Notes under the pieces: generated by a model
What the model saw: only the letters and a program-made list of their open reading frames with translations
Told to the model about the DNA's origin: nothing
The model's database searches: none
DNA from: Acidisphaera sp. L21
Lineage (GTDB): Bacteria; Pseudomonadota; Alphaproteobacteria; Acetobacterales; Acetobacteraceae
NCBI RefSeq assembly: GCF_009765685.1
Contig: NZ_LMUY01000114.1
Location: 57,312 to 121,311, forward strand
Length of the DNA stretch: 64,000 nucleotides
Direction of reading: 5' to 3'
Shown here: one piece after another, positions 45,306 to 54,700 of the stretch
Numbering within the stretch: position 1 is the first letter of the stretch
How the letters are laid out: each line of letters begins with the position of its first letter
Program-made: the position numbers and the translations under genes

Positions 45306-46331
45306 CTAGGCCTTCAGGATCGCCTCGACGACGGGCTTGGTGTCCGGGTGCTGGTCGGTGAAGCTGGTCCATAGCGGCTTGACCGCGGCCGCGAGCGCGG
45401 CGCGGTCGATCGTGTGGACCTGCACACCGCTCTGCTTCAGCGTCTCCAGTGCGGCGGCCGCGGCGCTGGTGGCCCTGCCGCGCTGGCCCTTGATGGCGGT
45501 GGCGGCGGCGTCCCGCACGGCCTGCTGCTGCGTGGCGCTCAGCCGGCCGAGCGCAAGCGTGGAGACGATGGGGGTGACCGGGTCGTAGATGTGCTCGGTA
45601 AGGGCGAGGTTCTTGGCGACTTCGAAGAATTTGAATTGCAGGATGGTCGGCGGATCGTGCTCCAGCCCATCCACTACGCCGGTCTGTAAGGAGGTGTAGA
45701 TCTCGCCAAAGCTCATCGGCACGGGTGCGGCGCCGAGCAGGCGGAAGGTCTGCACGAAGGTCGGGGACGGCAGCACGCGCAGTTTGAGGCCTTTGAGGTC
45801 GGCCGGGGTGGCGACGACCTTCTTGGACAGGACGTTGCGGCCGCCGAAGTTGAAGCCCCAGCCGAGAATCTCGGCCTTCGTCTTGTGCTTGAAGATATCT
45901 TCGAGCTGACGACCGGCGCTGCCATCCATGACGGCGCCCTGTTGTTCCATCGAGCTGAACAGGAAACCCAGCGTCATGACACCGAGCTCGGGGACGATGG
46001 GCGTCCAGTCCGACCCGGTGAGCATCATGTCGAGCGTGCCGAAGTTGATCTGGGTCGTATACTTGTCTTCCGGGCCAAGCTGACTGTCACCGTAGAACAC
46101 GGCCCCGATCTCGCCGCCGGTTTTGGCAGCAAGCTCGGTGACGAACTTGTCGAAGAACACGCCGTGCGCATTTTCCTCATGCGTCGCCTGGGAGGAGCCG
46201 ACCTTGAGAGTGGCGGTCTTGCCTTGTTGGCCGCGAATGGCACTGCTCGGCTGCGCGCGGACGCCGGCGGCAAAGGCGGCTGTAGAGGCCAGGGTGGCGC
46301 GTAATAGGGTGCGACGCGGGATGGTTGGCAT
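45306..46331 (-). CDS. TRAP transporter periplasmic binding protein (DctP-like)
   Basis: 341 residues with a signal sequence (RRTLLRATLASTAAFAAGVR; Tat-like RRT start). DctP features: GAVFYGDSQLGPEDKYTTQI, the carboxylate-clamp arginine in LKGLKLRVLPSP, and SFGEIYTSLQTGVVDGLEHD. First gene of a two-gene TRAP operon with the fused DctQM. Probable ligand: a mono- or dicarboxylate, which might supply the LeuCD modules at the other end of the window, but no sequence evidence proves it. Confidence 0.9.
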   Translation of the reverse strand: MPTIPRRTLLRATLASTAAFAAGVRAQPSSAIRGQQGKTATLKVGSSQATHEENAHGVFFDKFVTELAAKTGGEIGAVFYGDSQLGPEDKYTTQINFGTLDMMLTGSDWTPIVPELGVMTLGFLFSSMEQQGAVMDGSAGRQLEDIFKHKTKAEILGWGFNFGGRNVLSKKVVATPADLKGLKLRVLPSPTFVQTFRLLGAAPVPMSFGEIYTSLQTGVVDGLEHDPPTILQFKFFEVAKNLALTEHIYDPVTPIVSTLALGRLSATQQQAVRDAAATAIKGQRGRATSAAAAALETLKQSGVQVHTIDRAALAAAVKPLWTSFTDQHPDTKPVVEAILKA

Positions 46332-46529
46332 GGACGTCCTCGCTATTTGGCGGGGTTATTGTTGCGCCGTGGCGGCGGGTAGCACGTGAGACTGGCCGGA
46401 ATTTGCCACCGTGTCCATGGAGCGGTGGCTGGTTGGTCGAGCCACCCCCCAGAGCGTGCAGCCGACCAATTGACACGCTATCCCCCGCTGCCCTGCCCGG
46501 CTTCGGTCAGACGGTTGCGACGGAGCCTT

Positions 46530-47318
46530 CTACGTCGGCGGCCGAACGTGGAAACGAATGCCGCTGGTGGCCAATCGGTTGATGGCCTCCGGGATGAACG
46601 GGCTGATTTTCGCGAGCCAGAACAATGATCGGGGAAAGCCGATCACGGCCCGGTTTTGCGCGATCCCGGCTGCAATCAGCCGTGCGGCCGCCTCGGCGCT
46701 GATCTTGCCGGGCTGCTTGCCGATATGGCTGTCGGTCATCGCGCTGGTTACGTAGCCGGGGCATATCACGGAGACGCCGAGTTTCGTGTCGACCAATGCG
46801 GCCCGCAAGGCCAGCCCGTAGGCCAGCAGACCGGCCTTGCTGGCGCTGTAGGCCGGCGCGTCTGACACCGGCGACAAGGCGGCCAGTGAGCTGACCAGGG
46901 CGATCTGCCCGCGGTTTCGCTGGCGCATGGGCGCCAGGACGGCATGCAGGGTGTCCAGCGCGCCCAGAAGATTGATCTCGATCACCCGCCGTGCTGCATC
47001 GGCGTCTTCGATCGACCCGTCGGCGCGGCGGCCGTCGAGCACGCCGGCGTTGGCAATCAAGAGGTCAATCGGAGTCCGGGCGTCGAACTCGGTGAGGCTC
47101 GCCGTCAGCGCGTCCCGATCCCGCAGGTCGACCGATTGCGCCTGCACCACCGCCCCGGCGTTCCGCGCCCGGTCGGCCACGGCGGCAAGCCGTGCGGGAT
47201 CGCGTCCCCACAGGCCCAGCATGACGCCGGGTGCGGCGTAACATCGCGCAAGCGCCGCGCCGATGCCGCTGGAGGCGCCGGTTATGGCGATGGACGCAAA
47301 CTGATGCTTGCCCACCAA
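46530..47318 (-). CDS. Short-chain dehydrogenase/reductase (RkpH-like; candidate 3-ketosphinganine-type reductase)
   Basis: 262 residues. NAD(P) loop TGASSGIG (residues 13-20), NAG at 90-92, catalytic Asn116, Ser143/144, Tyr157 and Lys161 (YSASK) all present. Start is TTG at 47318, or GTG at 47315, abutting the oxoamine synthase stop with no gap, so it is translated with that gene. Its place after a PKS and an alpha-oxoamine synthase matches rkpH, and the chemistry expected is reduction of the 3-keto-amine to an amino alcohol, like 3-ketosphinganine reductase. C-terminal FWLAKISPFIPEAINRLA may touch the membrane. Function by context. Confidence 0.82.
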   Translation of the reverse strand: MVGKHQFASIAITGASSGIGAALARCYAAPGVMLGLWGRDPARLAAVADRARNAGAVVQAQSVDLRDRDALTASLTEFDARTPIDLLIANAGVLDGRRADGSIEDADAARRVIEINLLGALDTLHAVLAPMRQRNRGQIALVSSLAALSPVSDAPAYSASKAGLLAYGLALRAALVDTKLGVSVICPGYVTSAMTDSHIGKQPGKISAEAAARLIAAGIAQNRAVIGFPRSLFWLAKISPFIPEAINRLATSGIRFHVRPPT

Positions 47319-48704
47319 CTAGGCTTTGATCTTTGCCAGCATCAGCTTGGCCATTGTGCCTAGCGAATTGCCCTCGCGCTCCAACTGCGACAACTCCTCA
47401 CGCGTGGCATCGACGGCGCCGTCGATATCCTCGTCGGTGTGGTCGGCGGAGATGAAGAATCGCAGCCGGGCCGATTGCTCCGGCACACCTGGCGGGATGA
47501 TGGGGAAAGCGTTGTAGCCGCGCTTCAACAGCCGGTCGGCCAGCATGATGGTGCGCAGCGAGTCACCGAGAATGACCGGAATCACGGCGTAGCCCCAGCT
47601 GGATCCGACATCCAGCCGGGCCTCCCTCGCCTTGCGCAGGAAGCGCTGGCCGTTCGCCTGCAAGCGCTCCACCCGCTGCGGCTCCCGCTGCATCAGCCGG
47701 ATGGCCGTCAGCGCGGCGATCGTCGACGGTGCGGGCAGACCGACGCTGTAGACCATGCCGGGTGCGGTCAGCTTCAGATAGTCGACGAGGGCGCGGCTGC
47801 CGGCGACGTAGCCGCCGCAACTCACCAAGCTCTTGGACAGGGTGCCCAGCCAGATATCGACCCGCTTCGGATCGACGTCGGCCATCTCGAAAATTCCCTT
47901 GCCGGTTTTGCCGAGGATCCCCAGCGCATGGGCGTCATCGACCATCAGCCAGCAATCGTGCCGCTCCTTGATCTCGACCAGGCGGGGCAGATCCGGACCG
48001 TCGCCATCCATGGAGTACAGCCCCTCCGACACGATCAACACACGATCGAACCGGTCGCGGGTGGCGGCGAGGATATCAGCCAGGGCGGCCATGTCGTTGT
48101 GCGGGAATGACCGCCGGGTCGCGCCGCATAATTGAGCGCCGATCACGACGCAATTATGGATCAGCACGTCATGCAGGATGAGGTCCTTGGGGCCCAGGAG
48201 CGCGGCGATGGTCGATACCGCAGTGGCATGGCCACTGACGAACACCAACGATGCCTCCGCCTGATAGATCCCGGCGAGCGCGCTTTCCAATTCGCGGTGA
48301 AACCCTCGCTCCCCGGCGGTAATCCGGCTGGCGGATACGCTGGTGCCCCAGGCGGCGACGCCCGCGGTAACGGCGCTGGCGATCTCTGGATGGCCGTTGA
48401 GGCCCAGATAGTCGTAGGACGCGAAGTTCACCACGGGCTTGCCATCGATGACACTGCGCGCGCCGGCCTGCGCATCGTGTTGGCGATAGAATGGGGATTT
48501 GACACCCAGCGCATCGCCCAGGGCGCGCTGCGTCTGCAGGAACTGATAACCCGGCAGGCTCTCGAACGACATGTCACGCCGGGTGGTTTGCCTGGATCCG
48601 GCCTCGTGCACCGGCTTCTCGCTGGCCGGCGCCTTGCGCATCGTATCCAGCAACGCGGCCTTGAGGCCGCGCGTCAGCCGGCCGCCGGACAGTTCGGTTG
48701 TCAT
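47319..48704 (-). CDS. Alpha-oxoamine synthase, PLP-dependent (RkpG-like; AONS/KBL/SPT family)
   Basis: 461 residues, about 55 longer at the N-terminus than 8-amino-7-oxononanoate synthase. PLP lysine is Lys291 (TLSKSLVSCGG), the pyridine-binding Asp256 and His259 lie in VDDAHALG. Family members condense an acyl-thioester with an amino acid with loss of CO2. The ATG overlaps the stop of the thioesterase-less PKS (ATGA), so its acyl donor is probably the PKS acyl carrier domain. Amino-acid choice (glycine, serine or alanine) cannot be read. The gene order equals rkpA-rkpG-rkpH of rhizobia. No bioF cluster genes are present. Confidence 0.87.
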   Translation of the reverse strand: MTTELSGGRLTRGLKAALLDTMRKAPASEKPVHEAGSRQTTRRDMSFESLPGYQFLQTQRALGDALGVKSPFYRQHDAQAGARSVIDGKPVVNFASYDYLGLNGHPEIASAVTAGVAAWGTSVSASRITAGERGFHRELESALAGIYQAEASLVFVSGHATAVSTIAALLGPKDLILHDVLIHNCVVIGAQLCGATRRSFPHNDMAALADILAATRDRFDRVLIVSEGLYSMDGDGPDLPRLVEIKERHDCWLMVDDAHALGILGKTGKGIFEMADVDPKRVDIWLGTLSKSLVSCGGYVAGSRALVDYLKLTAPGMVYSVGLPAPSTIAALTAIRLMQREPQRVERLQANGQRFLRKAREARLDVGSSWGYAVIPVILGDSLRTIMLADRLLKRGYNAFPIIPPGVPEQSARLRFFISADHTDEDIDGAVDATREELSQLEREGNSLGTMAKLMLAKIKA

Positions 48705-51700
48705 AGCAGCGCCAGCACCGCGCCGGGCTCCCGCATTGCGTCGGTCAGCGCGATCAGGTCGCTCAGGCCGTCCGCACCCGATCCGTGGCGTTGCGCCAGT
48801 CGTGCCCCGGTGTCCTCGCCGGGTAGGTCACGCGACTCCGATCGAACGGCCGCGACCAGGCGGGTCGCCAGGTCGTTCACGCTGACGCCGGCGCTGATGG
48901 CGACCACCGGCAACTCCACGCCGACGCGCTTTTCGATGCCCATACGCAGATCCAGGCTCATCATGGAATCCATTCCCAATTCGTCGAGCGGCCGCGCGAT
49001 TTCGATCTCTTCGGTCGGCAGCCGGAAAATGCGCGCTACTTCGGACGCCACCAGGGCGGCCACGAAGGCCCGTGCCTCCCCGTCGCTTTTGCCGGCGATC
49101 TGCGTCGCGAGGTCGATATCGGCTGGGCCGTTCAGCCCTGCCGCACTGGCGAAGAGATCGGCGAAGGCCGGCGTTTTCAGCAGGCTGAGCCCCTGAAGCG
49201 CCGCACCTGGCCGGAACATGGCGCAATATACCGTCGACGGCATGGCGTCGGGTTGTGACAGCAAGCCGTCCAGGTAGGAAAGGGCCTGTCGGGACTGCAT
49301 GGCGACGATGCCGCTCATTCGCTCCAGCTTGGCCGCGACGTCCAGATCCCGCGCCAGGACGCCCACATCCGCGATGGCGCCCCATCCCACGGCAAGCCCG
49401 GGTAAACCCGCCACCCGGCGGCGGCGCATCAGCCCCTGCAGATAGCCGTTGGCAGCGACATAGGCCGCCTGGCCTGGGTTGCCGACCATGGTCGTGGCGG
49501 ATGAGAAGGCCACGAAGTAGTCGAGCGGCAGGCTGCGTGTGGCGGCGTCCAGGTTGGCCGCACCGTCGATCTTCGGCGCCAACACCGCCCGCGTCCGCCC
49601 CGGCTGCAACCCGGCGATCAAGCCGTCATCGAGCACCATCGCCGTGTGGATGACCCCGGCCAACCGGCCATGATCGCGGACCAGGCGGTTGGTCAACGCC
49701 AGGACGGCGGCGGCATCCGTGACGTCCAGCGTCTCGACCAGCAGCACGGCGCCGGTGGCACGGATCGCAGCGGCGCGCGCCTCCAGATGCGGTTCGATCA
49801 CCCCACGGCGGGAGGCGATGACGATGGTGGCGGCGCCACGTTCGGCCAGCCAGGACGCTGCCTCGAACCCGAAACCGCCAGCGCCGCCGACTATCAAGTG
49901 GGCCCCCGGCTGGGGGTGGAAGGATTTCGGGGCAATGGCCGTGGCAACCGGGTGTGCTGCCGGCCTGACGATCAGCTTGCCGATATGGGCGGCCGATTGC
50001 ATCACCTGGAACGCGGTTTTGACCTGGTACCATTCGAACACACGGTGCGGCAAGGAGAAGAACGCGCCGGTGCTGAAGTGCTGCACCAGTTCACCCATCA
50101 TCCGATTGGCCAGTGGCAAGTTCGCCGCCAGCAACTGGTCGAGGTCGACGCCGAAATAGCTGAGGTTGCGCCGGAATGGGCGCAGACCCATCGCCGTGTT
50201 CAGGACGTAGTCCCGCTTGCCCAACTCCACGAACCGCCCAAACGGCTTGAGGCACTTGATGCTGGCATGCATCGCATCGCCGGCCAGGGAGTTCAGCACG
50301 ACGTCGACGCCGCCAATCTCCGCCCGGATCTCGTCGAGGAAGGCCGTGCTGCGGGAGTTGTAGATACGCTCCGCCCCCATTGATTGCACCAGCGCCCGCT
50401 TGTCCGGGGAACCGACCGTGGCGGCGATGCGGGCGCCGCGCATCCGGGCGATCTGGATCGCGGCCAGGCCGACGCCGCCTGCTGCGCCATGGATCAGCAC
50501 CCATTCGCCGGGCTGGATCTGCGCCATATGCACCAGCGAGTACCAGGCGGTGAGGAATGCGACGGGAATGGTCGCCGCTTCTTCGATCGAAATGCCGTCG
50601 GGAATGGCGGTGAACACCCGCGCATCGGCGGTGCTATGGCTGGCGAAGCTTTCCCGGCCGAAGCCCATCACGGCATCGCCGGGCTGCAGGTGGGTGATAT
50701 CGGTTCCGACCCGCAGCACTCGTCCGGCGCATTCGAAGCCGAACACGGCACCGGCCAGTCCGTCATCCAATACGTCGTCGTCAAGCAAGCCGTTCGAGAG
50801 CATCACATCGCGGAAATTGAGCCCCGATGCGGCGATCTCAATCTCGATTTCGGTCGGACCGGGCGCCCGGCGAGCGGTTTCGACCCAATCGAAATTGGCT
50901 GTCGCACCCTTTGACGTCAGCTTTAGGCAAACGGCCGGAACCGTGGCGGGTTGGCCGGGGCGAGGCAGGCCAGCGACCATGCGCGTCGCTGCAACGCCGG
51001 CGGCATCGATCAGCAACTCCGCCTCTGCGCTGGGTGATGCCATCAGGTCCGCAAGGCGCCGTTCGGCCAATTGCGGCTCCAACCCTGGCGCGGTGTCGAC
51101 GAGTTTGAATTCGACCGACGCGTACTCGTTCATCGCGACCCGGCCGACACACCAGACCGCCTCGGCGACGGGATCGATCATGTCTGCCTGCAATCCCCGC
51201 ACGACGATCCACAGGCGGCATCGCCCCGCCTGGACCACCTGCAGGATCATCGCTAGATCCGCGATCGCGATATCGGTGTCGATGCAGGACGCCGAGTAGA
51301 CGATGTCGACCCGCTCGCCATCCGCCAGTGAGGCAACCATGCCGGGCCATGCCAGCGCGAGGTCTGCCGGATGCTCCACGACACGGCCGTCCGCGCGTAG
51401 GATCTGCATAAGACCCGGCATATCCTGCAGCAACAGCACCGGTGCGGCGGCTGATGCCTGGGCGGCAAGCGGCGCGTCGGGCGTCGCGAGCAGGATGCTG
51501 CCCAATCGGTCATCCAAATCCTGGCTGTGAATCGCGCCGAAGCCCGACGCCACGACCAGGCGGCTGCAATCTTGTGCCGCCGTCACGCGGCCGATGGGAT
51601 TATCCGGGCCGAACGAGTGGGCGAACCATTCCCCCTGCGTGCCAAGTAGCAGGTCGAAAATAGGATTATCCGGTGGTTGCAGAATACACAGCACGCCGTT

Positions 51701-54700
51701 CGGCGCGAGGCGGCGCCCGATTGCCCGGCCGAGCGCAGGGTTGCCATCAAAGAGCGGGCCGAAGGCCATGCCTAAGCCCAAATCGAACGCCGGGCCGCGG
51801 GCGGTATCGGAGTCGGCATCGGCATCGACGGCGCGGAACTCGACCCCATCCGTGACGCCATAGCGGGCGGCGCTGTGGTCCAGGCGCTTGGCGTCGACGC
51901 CGAGGACCGTGATGGTAACCCAGCCCTGCCGCAGCAGCGGCGCGAGGCTCTGCAGGATGCCGAAGCAATACGGTTCCGCCACCAACACCCGCAAGGGTTC
52001 CGGCGCGATACGGTTCCGCAGCGCCTCGCACAGGGCAACCGCCGCCCGCAGGACGGGCGCGAACAGGATCGAACCGCTCTCGAATTGCTCCTGGATTGCC
52101 AGACGGATTTGCACGCCCTGCCCGGTGGTGAGTGCCCGATCCAATCCGGACAAAGCCTGGGCAGCCAGGACGATCTCCGGCGTGGCGCTGGCGTATTCCG
52201 CGGTAAAGGTCTGCAGGATATCCCCGGGTTCGGGCAGGCCGCTCTCGGCCTCGAGCACCCAGCCAGCGTCGGTCTGCGCTGCCAACCCGGCCCGCTGTAA
52301 TTGCTGAAGGAGCGCAGTGAGCAACGGCAGGGATGTGCCCGCCACCGCGCCACCAGCGGCCAGGTCGGCCGGGCGGGCTGGCGCCGTGCCGAACAGGGTG
52401 TGCAGGCAGCGAAACGCCAACGAGCGTGCAAACGCCTCGAGAATGAGCCAGGATTCCGGTTGGGTTGCGGCGGCCGCCTGGTCGAGGCTCGCCATCGCCA
52501 CGGCGCGGGCGCCCTCCCCCATGTCGGTGCGCGACAGCCGTATCTGGGATTGGTGGAAAAACACGTTCGTCTCGTTGCGTCGGTCGAGCACGACCGCCCG
52601 GAACAGACCGCCCGACAATCCGGCGATGAAACCGCCAGCCGCATCGTACAACGTGACCGATAGCGAGATCGACTGGGAGGTCTCACGATCGACGACGACG
52701 CGGGCGCGGGCTGGTACGGCATGATCCTGATCGACCCGCAAACTGGCAAACCGCACCGGCAAGAAGGCGTAGCGTTCCTTGTCCCGCTGCTTCATGTTCT
52801 CGAACAGGGCGTGAAACGCGGCGTCCAGTGCGATCGGATGCAGGATCTGCCGACGGCCCGACAGTCCGGCGGCTTCCTCGAACGGCGAAAGCTCAACCTC
52901 CAGCAGCATTTCGCCCCGCTGGGCAGACACGACCCGGCGAAATAGCGGGCCGTAGTTTAAGCCTATTCTGGCGGCACTGTCGTAGACCTGTTCGGCGGTC
53001 AACGCCTTCGACAAGCTGGCCTTGGGTATGAAGGCTGGCACTGGCGAGGCGATCTGCGTGATACGCCCCCGCGCGTGCAGGGTCCATTCATTGGCAGCCA
53101 GGCGTGGGCGGCTCCACACCTCCACAACCTGGGTGTCGCCGTTCAGGCGCACGGAGATTTCCCGCATCGACTCCGGCTGCAGCGGCAACCACTGCAATAG
53201 GTCGAAATCTTCCAGCCCGATCGGGCCATGCGGATATGTTTCTCGCGCGACGGCCAACGCCATCTCGGCGAAGGCCGTGCCGGGCACCACGATCTCGTCA
53301 TCGATGCGGTGGTCGGCCAAATACGGCACGACGGTCGCATCTATGAGGTTGCGCCATTCCGGAGTACCCGATTGCAGCCGCGCCCCGATCAGCGGATGGC
53401 GCGGGGCGCTGCCGAACAGATCCAACGCCTCGCTCGTCTGTGGCTGCAGGAAGGATTTGCGTTGCCATGGGTAGGGCGGTAGTTCGACGCGGCTCGCCGG
53501 GCGGCTGCCGAAGACGCGGTCGACGTTCAGCCGGCATCCCAGAACGGCTGCCCGCGCCGCGATCATCGGCAGCGGATCGCCCGGTATGTCTTTTTCCGAG
53601 AGGCTGGGAATGACCAGTCCATCGAGCCCCGCCTCGCGCAGCGTGTCGGCGATGTTGCTGTTCAGGATCGGTCGCGGACCGATTTCGATGAACACGGTCG
53701 CTCCCTGGCGCGCCGCGACCTCGATGACGTCGCGGAAGCGCACGGGTTCGCGCACATTGCGCCACCAGTAAAGACTATCCAGCGCATCACCAGCGATCGG
53801 GCCGCCAGTGACGGTGGAGACGAAAGGAATTTCACTTGGCTGGACCGCGACTTTGTCCAGCGAGTCCAGCAACGGTTGACGCAGGGTTTCCAGCAACTCG
53901 GAGTGGAACGGATAGGCCAGATCAAGCACGCGAACTGCGATCCGTTGTTGGCGCGCCACCCGTGAGAAGGCGTGAATGGCGTCCGTGGGGCCGGAGATCG
54001 TCACCGCACCGGGGCTGTTGATCGCTGCGACTTCCAACCCGGCCAGGCCGTTGTCGAGAATGAACGCCGCCGCGGCGTCGTGCGAAAGGTTGGCGGCTGC
54101 CATGCCGCCGAGCCCGTGCGCCGTCTCCTGCTGCTCGCTGCGATGGAAGATGACCCGCACCGCCTCCGCCAGGCTCAGCGCACCCGACGCCTCCGCCGCG
54201 GCGACTTCGCCAACGCTATGGCCCAGCACCATGCTCGGCCGCAGTCCGCGTTCCGCCAGGCTCGCCGTTAGCGCCGATTGGACCGCGAACAGCAGGGGCT
54301 GCGCGATCCGGGTTTGCTTCAGCAGGTCGGCCAGGCCAGGGTCCTGCAGCGCCTCGACCAGCGACCAATCCGCGAGTTGGCCAAACAGCGCGTCGACGGC
54401 TTGGATGTGGCGACGGAACGCTTCGTTCCGCTGGAAGGCGATCCGGCCCATCCCGGCCCATTGCGACCCGTTGCCAGAATAGACGAAGCACAGTTTTGGA
54501 GCGGCGGAGGGCGCCAGGCCCACCACGCCGCCGGCGAGGCTGCCCGTTTCCGCAAATCCGCGCAGGGATGCGGCGATGGCGGAGGTATCCCCCAGCGGCA
54601 AGGCGAGACGATGCCCGGCCAAGTCGCGCTGCCATGCCACGGCGGATGCGAGTTGGCCAGCATCGCGACCGGCCTCCATCAACCCCGCATAGGCGCGCGC

